The translations under genes were made by a program, and so were the position numbers. Positions 46,802 through 58,808 of a stretch of 64,000 nt of DNA are shown here, piece after piece (the stretch's first letter is position 1; the number at the start of each line of letters is the position of its first letter). The stretch is from Kitagawia praeruptora (Eukaryota; Streptophyta; Magnoliopsida; Apiales; Apiaceae), in NCBI GenBank assembly GCA_037693485.1, contig CM075344.1, positions 20,544,501 through 20,608,500 on the forward strand, written 5' to 3'. The notes under the pieces were generated by a model. That model saw only the letters and a list, made by a program, of their open reading frames with translations. It made no database searches and was not told the origin of the DNA.

Positions 46802-46995
46802 GTTGTAAGTAAGGAAAAACATTGATACCATAAAAACTGAACAAAAATTGATTAATAAAATTGTAGATAGAATATTTATTTATAATGTTTTATTTTTGGG
46901 AGAATAAATAATTATTTGTTTATTTAACACCATTTTGTTGATCTAATATCATAATTTAAGGGGCTCAGTTTTATTCGGAGGCCATTAATTTACTA

Positions 46996-47301
46996 CTCCC
47001 TCCCTAGCTTACAAAATTCTGGTACAATTTTGAAATAAAAATTATTTCTATTAGTTGTCCATTTCAGTTTTTAATATAATTTTTAAACAAATATTCAAAA
47101 TTACCTTTTAATTTCATATTTCCGAAATCAACTCTATTTAAGATATATCCAATTTACGTTTACAAGATTAACTCTATTCCACATATTTAATTCAATTAAT
47201 GCATTAAAAATTACATGTAAATGAAAGGTTTTTATTAACAATAAATTTTTATAATATGCCTAATTTTTTGAAAGTGGATTAATATATTGAAATGGAGGGA
47301 A
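46996..47301. mobile_element. Stowaway-like MITE in tandem unit (copy E)
   Basis: Same element as at 5650-5955. Confidence 0.7.
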
Positions 47302-47621
47302 TATACTTTTATCATACATTACATTAAAATGATCTAAACTAATTTTAGTTCTTACGAGATGTAATTAGTTTTTATGTTAAGAAATATGAAATTAATGATT
47401 TAGAAGATCTAATAAATGGCAATTTAACTACTATCAAAGTTGGTTGGGTTCTCTACACAAAAAAATTTAATTGACAAATATAATTTGTTATTTGAGTCTA
47501 AAAGTATGGTTTTAAAAACAACAAACATTTTCTATTTTTGGAAACTAAAAGTAATTATTGTTTTGGGCCATTTTCAATTTTGGCATGAGCCCAAGTTTCG
47601 GCCCAAATCTCACATATATGT

Positions 47622-48762
47622 ATGGGAATAGGTCTAGGACAAGTCGGTCTATGATTTCTTCCTACATTACATTTAACCTAATGGCAGCCGCGGCGGCCAT
47701 AATGATCTCATATTTACTACACTTTCTTGGCTGCTGTACTCTCCTCTACTTCAAACCTGTTTGCAAATAATGGAGTAAGATCATCTCTAGCCCTGAATTT
47801 GTCCAAATTCACCTTGCCAATTTCCACAAAAAGTAGCATTCTGTTCTGAGATTTACCACAAAATGGTCAAAAGTCCAAGGATGACGATTCAATTAGGCTC
47901 AACTTGCCACAATATCCTAATGGCATGTTTCTTCACAGGGACTTTTGTAATGGTTTTGTTTGTACTGCTAATGATTTTGGTAATGTTATGGTTTAAGACA
48001 CTTCCAACCCTAAAAATGGAATCAGGCGTTTAATATGCTTAGGGTTTGGATGAAAATGAGAGACTACTTTCAAGAAGCATCTATTTGTGTTTCTTTTATG
48101 TGTTCGGGTTTAGTTATTTTGTTCATTACTGGTTAGTCAAGCATGATGAACTTTGTTCTTATAAACAAATATTGCACCAGATAGGCAAGGTGAGGGAATA
48201 CTATGACAAACTTTTGACTAAGAATTCAATTAACACTGCAATGAGACAACAGCATATGTTAACTTTTTTTCATCATTTTGTTTAATTCTCATGAGGCAAT
48301 AATTTAAATTATGAAAATTTAAATGTTTATCCCCCAATTTTATCATAGCAAATAATATTTGATGTTCGCTTGTGAAATGATAGGAGGTTTATGTTTATGC
48401 TATAATGTTATGTTCTGCGTGAATTGATAGAGAGGTCTCTGGTTATGCTGCTGATGTCTGTATATATATTTGCAATCACTATTAAAAAAAAAAGACTGAA
48501 ATTTTGATACTTGTTTTTTTACGTACCATTGAACAAGTGCTGCATTAGAGAGGGAAATACCAAGATTGTGATTATTGGTTTGAAGAATTGTGAGACTGAT
48601 GCTGCTATTCATTTTCCTTCTTCTAGACATGTCATTCATCGAATCAAGAACAGAAAGTTGTCAAGCTTTGACACCAAAAGCCTGTGACAAACTTGATGGA
48701 AAATTTAAATATGAATTTTAAAAGGCTTGCTATTGATATTGCTATTGATAGGGCTTTTTATT
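47622..48762 (+). pseudogene. F-box protein pseudogene, plus arm (copy E)
   Basis: As at 6296-7430 and 40413-41542, but the codon after FKPVCK is TAA instead of TCA (at about 47768), an extra stop inside the F-box. The REYYDKLLTKNS remnant is at 48046-48285. Confidence 0.72.
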
Positions 48763-48809
48763 AACAGAAAGTTAAACATTAGCAAGCTCAGCAAGCCTAG
48801 CTAGCAAAC

Positions 48810-50079
48810 AATAAAAAGCCCATTACAGTTCATATTTAAACCTCTCTTTCCACCAAGTGGGTCGGTGGATTTTGGTGGCAAGGCTTGACAACTTTTTACT
48901 GTTTAATCAATGAATGACATGTCTTTTTGAGAAGGAAAAACAGTTAACAGCTTCAATTGCACCATTCTTCAAACCATTAGTCACAATCTTGTTCTTTCCC
49001 TCTCTAATGTAACACTTTTTCAGCGGTAAGAAAACAAGAATCAAATTTTCATTCGTTTTGAATAGTGGATTGCAAATATATACGCACACAGCTGCAGTAT
49101 AACCAAGGATCTCTTTATCAATTCACGCAAAACATAACATTATAGCAGAAGCACAAACCTCCTATCATTTCACAAGAGAAAATCACATATGATTTCCTAG
49201 GATAAAGTTGCGAGATAAACATTTAAATTTTCATAACTTATAATTATTGCCTCATAAGAATTGGATAAAATGATGGAGAAAAGTTAACACCTGCTGCTGT
49301 CTCATTGCATTGTGAATTGAATTCGTTGTCAAAAGTTTGTCATAGTATTCCCGGCCATGCCTATCTCCTGTAAAATTTGATTATAAGCAGAAATGTAAAA
49401 TTTGACTAACCAGTGATGAACAAAATAATTAAACCCCAAAACAAAAAAGAAACTAAAAAAGGTACTCACTTTTTTTATTGAATCTGTGCACTAGGTTAAC
49501 TCATCAACTTTCTTGAGTAACTCCTCCTTGGTATGAAAAAAGAGGCCAACACACAAATAAATCAGTCTACACAAGAATTTGATACATATTATCATACACA
49601 TGAATCTAAAAACTCCTAAAAAAATAGCGGATCACTCATTGTACTATAATTAAGAAGTATGTAAAACGCCATTTGATTTCATTTTTAGGGTTGGAAGTGT
49701 CTTTGACCATAACTTTAGCATAATCATTAGCAGTAGAAAAAATCTATTACAAAAGCTTGGGTGAAGAAACATACCGTTAGGATATTTTGGGTCGAGCCTA
49801 ATTGTTTTTATATTGGACTTCTGACCATTTTCTTGTTAATCTGAGAATAGATGGCTTTTGTTTTGTCAAAATTGGTGAGGTGAATTCGAACAAATTCAGG
49901 ACTTCAGATTAACTTACTCCATGATTTGCAAAAAGGTTTGAAGGGGGAGAGTGAAAGTATAGCAGCCAAGAAAGTGAAGTAAATATGAGATCTCCGCTCT
50001 CGGAGAGAATGATGATCAGTGCCAATGTGGATATTTGGTCATATGCAATGTAGGAAGAAATCATAGATTTGTCCTAGAC
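48810..50079 (-). pseudogene. F-box pseudogene, minus arm (copy E)
   Basis: Sister of 7478-8779, tail to tail with the preceding arm and spanning the unit boundary at 49380. Confidence 0.7.
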
Positions 50080-50911
50080 GTAATTCCATACATGCATTTA
50101 TGTGATATTTGTGTAGAAAGAAGAAGCATATCTTCTATGTTATAAATCTATATTTTAAGTTGTTAATTGCTATACAAATATATAGGTATATTCTTACATT
50201 GGATGAATTTGTTGCTTAAAATTTACTACGGCCTCTTTTTTGTAGATCATGCTTGATATCTATTTTTGTAGTGCTGCTCGCTACTTGTTTGAAAATTCAA
50301 AATCGATAATCGTAGGAAGATTGTTCCATTAATTATTTATTTTTTTGATAATGTTTTTTGTGCAAGACCTGAATGAAGGGGTTGCATGTTTCGTATTTTG
50401 AAAACCTCTCCTGTGAATCTTAGTACAATCTTAGTCGAGGATACTCGAGGTGTGCCTTGCCCACACTTAGTCCCTCTTGCCAGAATCAAAATTAAAATTC
50501 AATTCGTTAATTTTATCTATTACAACATCAATGACAATTGCATTTTATAAATCTTCATTCGGCATTAATATGTGTTTAATTGTTTTTATACAAGATAGTA
50601 TATAACGCACCAATACTCTCTACCTTTAAGTGGTTGATAAGTTTAGAAAAAACTTTAATTGTGAGAAATCAATTCATCCACAATTAGAAATTCATCCAAT
50701 CAACTGATCTGTACACGAATTGTTTGTTTTTATGGTTCTAAGTTTAATTCAATTAGAGGGTGATGGAATAGGCACCAGACGAGATTTTATATCCGTTAAT
50801 TTTAGGTCTTGATTCGATTCTTCCTCATTTTCGAGAATTGTCAAATAACGTCATACAATATTATATTGTAGGATTATAATAAGTTTTACTAACTAGAAGA
50901 AGTTTAATTTA
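49380..50911. repeat. Tandem unit part (unit 1-1543)
   Basis: Continuous unit sequence from ATTATAAGCAG up to GAAGTTTAATTTAG, where the long-LTR element begins. Because this flank is uninterrupted, it shows the original left junction; the version at 13469-13664 is a later derivative. A deletion of TAGTTTTCCTAGAG-type sequence near 50370 is private. Confidence 0.9.
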
Positions 50912-53589
50912 GGGGGTGTTTAATTTAGGGAGAAATTGCTAATTGTTAGTTGTTAGTTCAAATTGTATATGCTAATTGTTAAACGTTGCTTATGGTGTCG
51001 GAAATGTTTACATGTTAAATGTTAGAATTTTATAATAATTAGAATTGTGCAAGGGGTTATGAGAAGATCACAAGTTTTTAAATGTCAATATTTAAAGGAC
51101 TTGTGTAATTCTTTTCGACTAATCCCTAGGGCTTACGAATATCCATGATTAACTATCACGAGTATAATTAATATACTTGAGTGATGTGATCATCGATATA
51201 GCGTAAGTAATAGTTAATGCTAGGGGTTGTTCCCTAGGGCTTACGAATATCAATGATTGGTTGTCACGTGTATCATTAAAATGTGTGAGAAATACGATCA
51301 TTGGTGTAGCGTAAGTAGTAGTGTAATATAAATTATTATGTGCTAGGTGCCGCATGTCTGGGCGGGTACTTTTCTTACTTGTTTACTTTTATGTTGCTGC
51401 AAGTTGAGGCAGCTTTATTTTTTTGTAAAAACAGGGTTGAATTGTTTTTGATTGATATTGAGGGGCTGTGCCCATAGTCCGATAAACGAATACTTCATGC
51501 CGAAATTTTCTAAAAATCCCCTGCAAATTTATTTAAAAGTCTATTTGAGTTATTTAATTTCAATACTTGAAGTTGTGTTATGATTAATAATGGTTTAAGT
51601 ATATATGTCAATGGATTATTTTGAGTATATAAAGTGGTTTTGATGATTAGATGGTGTGCTATTTTTAAGTGGTTATGTGACGTGTATATGTGACTTATTA
51701 ATTATACTAAGACTACTATATGGATATGATTGGATATGTCTATGTGTAGTGGTATGTGTTTGTATATGTTATTTATGATATATGTAAGCGTTATAGGACG
51801 CGCATGGGTAGAATAGAGCAAACGATATGGTTTTGCTTGGGTTAATACTGAAATAGTATTTAACCTTGATAATGGTTCGAATAGGAAACATGGCCAAGGA
51901 CAAGTATGAGAGTTGACAGATGTACGAACGTAGAGTTGGTGAAGCATGAAGGAAATTGAAGTAGAGCCGAGTAAGAGAGCAGTATGTAAGAAAGTAAAGA
52001 ATGACGAGAAGCTGAGTTGAGGATCCATGTTAGGATCGGGAACTTCGTATATCGAGGCAAGTGTTTTGCTTATCACTTATTCGTTCAAGTGATGCAATTA
52101 AATATTTTTGTCTTATGCGATGAATTGGTCAAGTATATTAGAAAGTGATGTGCTTCTTCATTTAGCGTGAACTAAGTTGTTTTCTTCACTCATAATCCAA
52201 ACATCAAAATATTTTTCCAAAGGACCTTACCAATAACTTTTTCGCAAATCATTTCATCCAAGGGATGTTAAAGCTTCCTTAGTGGAAGATTTGACTTTAT
52301 TTTCTTGAAAATGTTAAAGGGGCTTCCTAAATAGGGAGAATTCATGTTTTGAACACTTACAAATACCTGTTACTAAGAATTCCTAGTTTTATCATGATTT
52401 CACCAAAGAATCCTTTCTTCTTAAGATGTTTTCTTCTAAATGATTTAAAAATAGATTGTCCTAAAACTACCTTTTTGCAAATAACCGGTTAAGCTGTTTT
52501 ACTCGCTTATGTGAAATTAAACCCTAGTGCGCGTTGAATAATTTTATAAATTTGTAGTGTCCAATTATGTCTTTGCTCTAACTTAGAATTTCAATTATTA
52601 ATAATCTTGTTGCAATTTATATCTTGTATTGTTGCTCAAGTTGATTTTTCCCTTTTATCAAGCTAATGATGTTATGTCCCTAATTACTCATATCTTTATT
52701 GTGGATATGTATTCAAAATCTTGTTCTTTATATTCTCCACCCCATTTATTATCGAACTCGTCAGTATTTATAGAAGATCTTGATCATTCGGTTATCACCC
52801 TGTAAGGTATCGAACTTGTCGATACTATTTATTACCCCTTTTGTCATGTCGAACTTGTCGACACCTGTTGATTGTGAATTCTTCTTTAACTCTCGAATTA
52901 TGAGTTATTTTGGAACGTGAGTTTCCAGTTGGTTGGTTGCCAAGGGTTGTCGATTGTTCCGACACCAGTGCAGTTGATATAGAATTGGAAATGTTTTTAA
53001 AAGTGGCCCTTGGGGCGTAAAACCCTTCGGGGTGAGACCAGATTCGTGGTCAGATGTTAAGGCCAATGTGTGCCATGGATCCAATTAAGGACATTGCTGT
53101 GTGCGTTTGTCCGGGGTTAGTGCGTGACTGATCAGCAGCCTAACCTTGATGTTTTTTTAAAATTATAAAAAAAAAATTCAATTCTAATCTAGACTCTGAG
53201 ATTGAGATGTTCAATTCTTGACTTCTTGAAAGTCTGTTTGAATAATACTTTGATATCAGAATTCTTCCCAGTTCTAGTTTTGATGCACCTTATGAATGGT
53301 GAATTGTTGGCCCTCGAGGCAATCTAAAAGTTGATACAACTGATTCCTTCATAAAATGAGATGAAATTCTTTCGCTTATCAAAATTGTCGTTTTTATTGA
53401 AAATTGTCATCACTATTTACACTTGCTGAGCATTGTTGGCTCACTCTTGCTTTTGTTTGTTTTTCTCCAGTTAATAGTGAAGCGTAGTAGACCTAGTAGT
53501 GGACCGTGAGTATTGATCTCCGGGCAGCGAGAAGCGACAGTCGAGTTATGGATCACGCCAGATAGTGGATTCACTAGTACAAAAATGAC

Positions 53590-53920
53590 CTATTACGTCG
53601 CCTTTTTTGGTCTTTTACGTCGGCTTTTTGGCGACGTATACAGAGGCGTCGTATAAAGTCACTGTCTTTTACGTCGCCTTTTTAACCGACGTATAAAGCT
53701 TCATATACGTCGGCTAAAAGACCGACGTATAAGACCAGAAAGTGCGATGTATATTGTCATAAAAACACCGACGTATAAGACCTAAACAGGCGTCGTATAA
53801 TGGCATAAAAAAGACCGACGTATAAGACTAAAAGGGCGACGTATAATGTCATAAAGAACGCCGACGTATACACACTAAAAGGGCGACGTATATGATACTT
53901 ACAACTGACGTATATGTGTT
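53590..53920. repeat. Left subterminal repeats of CACTA element
   Basis: About 16 copies of a CCGACGTATAA, GCGACGTATAA or GCGTCGTATAA word, in both orientations, every 15-30 bp. This is the layout of TNPA-type binding sites in En/Spm elements. The words contain two or more CG sites each, a dense island of possible methylation in an AT-rich setting. Confidence 0.8.
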
Positions 53921-54192
53921 TTGAAATATGATAATTTCCCCCTGTTTATATTTGTATATAAATCAAAATTCCTGTTATTACTTATTACAAACCAAAAAAA
54001 TAGTAAAACTTGCAATGCAAATTTCTCACCAAAGTGACTAATTAAATTAAAATAATTATTATTACATGCTTGAAAATACATCTACAATATTTATAACTTG
54101 ATCCAAGTAACCCTGTTATACATTTAATTCAACATACATCATGACTATCTAAATCCAAAATATAGTATTTTGATATATGGTTAGCTATATAG

Positions 54193-54616
54193 CTTATGTA
54201 TAGGTGCTCTGGCAAGCTGCGCAGCTTCAAATATTTGAACAATTTGTGAGAGTGCAGTTTCCGAGCCAACATGAGTATCTTTCACCAGCAAGCATCCATT
54301 TTCATTCATCGTACCACCAATAACCTGTAATGTTGTCGGCAAAAGACATATCTAACATTAACATATCTAACATTAATTAATGATACAAAATCATAAAATT
54401 TCAATTGACTAAGAAATTAAGCAACTTCTGTAGTTTGTCACCAGGTCTTTTAGCAACGGGCCTTGCTTCTCCTGTTATCATACTCTCATTCACATGGCTC
54501 TGACCATCAACAATGATGCCATCAGCAGGAACCTTTGCACCTGGAACAATTTTAAGTATGTCTTTCCTTTCAAATTCCTGGATTCTTAGACTATAGTCAA
54601 GAATTTCAGAATGCAA
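54193..54616 (-). pseudogene. Captured fragment of HMA5-like copper P1B-ATPase (two exons)
   Basis: Exon 1 (about 54616-54434) encodes KDILKIVPGAKVPADGIIVD and then SHVNESMITGEARPVAKRPG, the actuator domain with its TGE motif. Exon 2 (54324-54193) encodes VIGGTMNENGCLLVKDTHVG and then LSQIVQIFEAAQLARAP. Both match the plant HMA5 group of heavy-metal ATPases, which pump Cu(I) across membranes. The intron (54325-54433) ends in ACAG; its expected donor reads CTACAG instead of GTACAG directly after the GDK codons, so splicing is probably lost. The fragment is about 100 of roughly 980 residues, without membrane, phosphorylation or ATP-binding domains, so it cannot transport. Confidence 0.85.
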
Positions 54617-54639
54617 ATTATTACCACCCCAGGTCTCAA

Positions 54640-55372
54640 CACAGAATATTTAGTGCTCTAAAGTTATCTTACAATATTTTGTCCCTAAAACTATTTTAAG
54701 TTTAATGTTTATGCACAATGCAAAATTAAGCCATAAACAAATCTAATACTTATTATTGATGTCCATTCCTCAAGAATATATCAATAGTGGAACTTATTAT
54801 ATAACTTACAAGATTCATTAATGTATTCACTACTGACTAGACCTAATGAATCATATAAACATTCATTGGATTATGTGCATATTAACTACATGTCGAATTG
54901 AAATTTTACTTTAGCGGAGGGAAATATGATTGTTTCTCTCTTTTCCTGCAGAAATGAATATTGTAGCATAGTTACATTCAGTATACATGTCAACTGATAA
55001 GGAGAAACTATAGGCCGATCATATTTCTGTTTGTGTTTATCTTTCACAACTAAAGTACAGAGGATATACAGAGAGAAAAGAAGATAAGCAGAACTGCGTA
55101 ATCAAGTTGTTACAAGTATGCAATAGTAGTCACTCAACTACTCAATAACTCAAGTAATAATTGGTTAATCAGACTTCAATCAGTTATCCAGACAAGAACT
55201 GCGTCTGTATTTAGTACAATTTAGTTATTTATACACACCAGATATGTACATGTGCATCATTAGTATAGACTTGTCAAAAAATTATATAATCATAGATGCA
55301 CCATAGGAACGAAAACAATATATATTATCATTAGTATCCATATTCTCTTGCTGTTTGCATCACGAAGAGAAT
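54640..55372. other. Interior of CACTA element between captured fragments
   Basis: AT-rich, no recognisable coding sequence. The last 200-300 bp may be the captured promoter and leader of the UGT fragment, since homology to that gene starts at its first codon. This is inference. Confidence 0.4.
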
Positions 55373-55633
55373 ATGGATTCCTTAGAAAGAGCATCAGAGA
55401 AGCAGGCTCATGTAGTTTTCGTACCTTTCCCAGTTCAAAGCCACATTAAGGCAATGCTGAAGATGGCAAAGCTCCTACATAGCAGAGGGATTTTCATTAC
55501 ATTTGTCAATACAGAGTACAATCACAAACGCTTCCTCAAATCCGGAGGTGCTCAATCTCTTGATGGCCTGCCTGGTTTTAAATTTGAATCAATTCCAGAC
55601 GGCATCCCTTCATCTGATTCTGATGCCACGCAA
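55373..55633 (+). pseudogene. Captured 5' fragment of a UGT85-like UDP-glycosyltransferase
   Basis: ATG at 55373 starts MDSLERASEKQAHVVFVPFP, then QSHIKAMLKMAKLLHSRG, ITFVNTEYNHKR and DGLPGFKFESIPDG, about 87 residues. This is the N-terminal acceptor-binding start of plant family-1 glycosyltransferases, closest in wording to the UGT85 group (HVV-x-VP-P-QSH/GH, FVNTEYNH-R, FESIPDGLP). These enzymes normally have about 480 residues and a C-terminal PSPG box that binds the UDP-sugar; that box is absent. The histidine of the usual P-x-P-x-Q-G/S-H motif is present. The frame stays open across the junction with the next captured fragment and stops at 55690, giving a potential 105-codon chimera. Confidence 0.88.
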
Positions 55634-55697
55634 TTCCATCAGCACCAACTAAAAGATCCCCTTCATAGCGCTGTCCATCCTCCAGAATAATAGTAAC
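55632..55697 (-). pseudogene. Captured exon piece of zeaxanthin epoxidase
   Basis: Minus-strand codons read VTIILEDGQRYEGDLLVGAD then GI, preceded by AATTTAG, a normal intron end. The G-D-L-L-V-G-A-D-G-I word is the FAD-contacting motif of zeaxanthin epoxidase (the ABA1/ZEP enzyme of the xanthophyll cycle and abscisic acid synthesis). Only 22 codons are present. It abuts the UGT fragment with no spacer, in the opposite orientation. Confidence 0.72.
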
Positions 55698-56650
55698 CTA
55701 AATTTGTAGTACAAAACAGAAGACAATGATGCACTTCCAACATATAATCAACAAAGAAAAACATATGAACACAAAACCTCATACAGGAACGTCAAAAACA
55801 ATACTAGTAACTGGAAGCAGGCAGGCAAGCCATCCGACTTCTTAAATGAAATTCAATCACTTCAGATAATTTCTACATACAGAATTTCTACACACCTAGG
55901 TATCAATTATTCATAGCCCACTGCTATATAGATATGCCAACCAAACGAAAACTAACTTAGATAATTTGATCAAACACAAGACGATTATAAATGAATATGC
56001 TTTCTATAACTCATCTAATCTAGTTGAAGATTAAAATGTAAAATAAATTCTATCAAACTAGGATAAGTAAACTAAAAAACAATTTAATCCCCATATGGTT
56101 GTACCGGGTTTACCTTAAATATGCATACTCCTTGCAAATCTACACTCCCCAGTCCCCAACATATTTATACCGATGACCCATCTGCAAAAATGAAACAATT
56201 TTATTTAATTTCCACTACAACACTCATTTGATTAGCCATAAACACTCATTTCATTCAGCGTTGGTTATTAATCTGTAAGATTAATCTGTATATTAATCTT
56301 CTGTTCAATTTGGGGGATTTGAACTCAGGATGATTTTGTAGAAATCGATGGTGTTAATAGATTAAGGAGGATGAGAGGAGTACTTCTATGTATGGATTGT
56401 GGGTGTTGGTTGGTTGGAGAAGGAGGCACCACCGTGGTCGATAGGTTGCCGACGGTGGTGGTTGTATTGTAGCAGCGGAGATGAGGAAGAGAGGGAGCAA
56501 AGATGGAGAGAAAAGAGAGAGATGGGGTGGAGAGATGGAGAGAAGAGAGTGCGAGTCTGTGGTTTCGTGTGCGTCTGCGAGAGATGGAGAGAAAAGAGAG
56601 AGATGGAGGTGGAGAGAGGTCTGGATTGAGTATTAATCGACTAAAAATAG
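55698..56650. other. CACTA interior, right part
   Basis: 55698-56170 is AT-rich and could be the captured intron of the epoxidase fragment (inference). 56260-56640 is GC-richer with GGTGGTGG and then GAGAGATGGAGAGAAAAGAG repeated at about 56500, 56535 and 56585; its open frames (56399-56629 and 56503-56709) are low-complexity and probably not proteins. Confidence 0.4.
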
Positions 56651-56654
56651 TATA

Positions 56655-56915
56655 TACGTCGGATATAAGTGAATGTGACGTGTATATATATGTTTTATAC
56701 GTCGGCTAGTTAAAAGAGCGACGTATAAGTGTCCTTTTTTACGTCGGTTGAAAAAGAGGCGACGTATATGTTGATAATATACGACGCCTTTTACTTGAAC
56801 CGACGTAAAAAGTCATCTCAAAAGGGTTATATACGTCGCACTTTTAAAAATGCGACGTATAAAGTATTATATACGTCGCCTTTTTTTATGTGCGACGTAA
56901 AAGGGGCGACGTAAT
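56655..56915. repeat. Right subterminal repeats of CACTA element
   Basis: About 13 GCGACGTATA-type words in both orientations, matching those at the left end. Confidence 0.8.
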
Positions 56916-57192
56916 AGACCGTTTTTGTACTAGTGATTGAGAATGGTCGAGGTTGGAAATAGAGTTAGATAGTGATTTCATTTATTCACAGAAATGTATT
57001 ATATTTTATTATTTTGGGATTGAGTTGTAATAATATAATTCGATAGTTTGTTTCATACCATAACCTGTATGCGATCTTGGTTAAGGGGTTAAAATGTTTT
57101 ATCAGTTTATATGATGTTTATATCCAAGTTAGTAATATGTTGATTGTGGTTGGTGGCCCCAAGTCTGTTCCCCGGATTGTGAGACCGTTACA

Positions 57193-58808
57193 ACTTGTTT
57201 GAAAATTCAAAATCGATAATCGTAGGAAGATTGTTCCATTAATTATTTATTTTTTGATATTGTTTTTTGTGCAAGACCTAGTTTTCCTAGAGTGAATGAA
57301 GGGGTTGCAGGTTTCGTATTTTGAAAACCTTTCCTGTGAATCTTAGTACAATCTTAGTCGAGGATACTCGAGGTGTGCCTTGCCCACACTTAGTCCCTCT
57401 TGCCGGAATCAAAATTAAAATTCAATTCGTTAATTTTATCTATTACAACATCAATGACAATTGCATTTTATAAATCTTCGGCATTAATATGTGTTTAATT
57501 GTTTTTGTACAAGATAGTATATAACGCACCAATACTCTCTACCTTTAAGTGGTTGATAAGTTTGGAAAAAACTTTAATTGTGAGAAATCAATTCATCCAC
57601 AATTAGAAATTCATCCAATCAACTAATCTGTACACGAATTGTTTGTTTTTATGGTTCTAAGTTTAATTCAATTAGAGGGTGATTGAATAGGCTCCAGACG
57701 AGATTTTATATCCGTTAATTTTAGGTCTTGATTCGATTCTTCCTCATTTTCGAGAATTGTCAAATAACGTCGTACAATATTATATTGTAGGATTATAATA
57801 AGTTTTACTAACTAGTTGAAGTTTAATTTAGTAAGTTATAAGTGAAGGCAGACCCCTCGATCAATTATCATATATGATACGTTAACAATGGGAATCCTTA
57901 ACATTAATTTGAGGTACTCTACTACACTCGTCAACATATGATCCACATGCACAATTATAACACTACACCATAGATTGCTTTGTGCAACCAAACTTGATAA
58001 AATTTCTTAAAAATCGTTGTTATTACTTGAAAAATTATGATAAATTTGGAGATATTGCAATACTTTTGAAAATTGTTACAATTGAATTGACAAAGTGTTA
58101 CTTTATAAAAAATCGAACTCTGTTGCAACGATTTCACAAAACCGTTGCCGTTGATTTAACATTTTTGGACCAATTTATTGGCGGGCTAAAAAAAAAAGAA
58201 GCGGGATTTTAAACTTTTTTTTGCCCGACATTACTTAAACAAGCGGGATAACTAAAATTGTTTATAACAATAATAGAGTGAAAGAAAAACACTTAAACTT
58301 TTTTTTGTCAGGGAAAAAACACTTAACTTTAAATACAAAACATAAAAATGTAAAATATAGAAATCAAGATGAACGGAAAGAGAAGGAAAAGAAGTAAATC
58401 GAAGAGTGGAGTCAGGGCTCGAAGATTCTAGCTGAAATAGATTAAAATTCCAATAAAGGTTGGTTCTTCCCCAAATAATTGCTTTTTAAATCGAGTAGGC
58501 ATGTTGATGAATGTTTCAATTAGGGTTTATTTATACTCGAAGTATTCTTTTCTTGGCCTTATTTATTGTTGATTTAAGGTTATGTTTGTTAGTTAGGGCT
58601 TCAATTTGAGATTTTTAAAGGATATAGCGAGTTATTAATTTTGGGATTTAGTTTGTATACATACATATTGGGTATGTGTGGAGGGTATCTACACTTGAGT
58701 TTATGTTTACAATTTGAGAATTTTATTAGTGTACTTAGTTTGTAATTTAAGATTTTTGCTTCATTAATTTTAGAACTAGTTTGCATTTGTATATGTGCAG
58801 AGTATATG
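57193..58808. repeat. Tandem unit part (unit 904-2553), second version
   Basis: Nearly identical to 16578-18192, including the same private deletions near 17985 and 18060. This shows that the whole segment from the long-LTR element through TE-B was duplicated as a block. Open frames at 57955-58137 and 57982-58212 are accidental. Confidence 0.9.

Larger units (their letters stand above)
43413..49379. repeat. Tandem unit, copy E (unit 2575-8051)
   Basis: Collinear with copy D, with the exon-like segments (ORF 43485-43676), poly-T tract, internal repeats (45475-46130), unit MITE and both F-box arms. It is interrupted by a hAT-like element at 46348-46801. Confidence 0.92.
53572..56935. mobile_element. 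CACTA (En/Spm-type) element carrying host gene fragments, 3364 bp
   Basis: Ends CACTAGTACAAAAA and TTTTTGTACTAGTG, with ATT duplicated on both sides (53569-53571 and 56936-56938). The empty site at 16316 reads GTGGATTGAGAATGG. CACTA termini with a 3-bp duplication are diagnostic. Both subterminal regions (53590-53920 and 56655-56915) are full of GCGACGTATA-type words in both orientations, the presumed transposase-binding sites. No transposase is present. The middle holds fragments of an HMA5-like ATPase (minus), a UGT85-like glycosyltransferase (plus) and a zeaxanthin epoxidase (minus), so it is a gene-capturing non-autonomous element. GAGA-rich sequence at 56480-56625 may be another acquired piece, such as a 5' untranslated region. 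Confidence 0.92.
50912..57192 (+). mobile_element. Truncated long-LTR retroelement sequence (copy A'), with nested CACTA
   Basis: Matches 13665-16577 with few differences and the same two outer junctions (unit 1543 on the left, unit 904 on the right), so both come from one event followed by duplication. It has the stem-loop array at about 52750-52862 and the 95-bp repeat pair at about 51127. It is split by the CACTA element at 53572-56935, which is absent from copy A, dating that insertion after the duplication. Confidence 0.7.

Noticed and set aside
56399..56709. Overlapping 68-76 codon frames in the CACTA right part
   Set aside because: They are GAGA-repeat derived, with no domain, and extend into the subterminal repeats.
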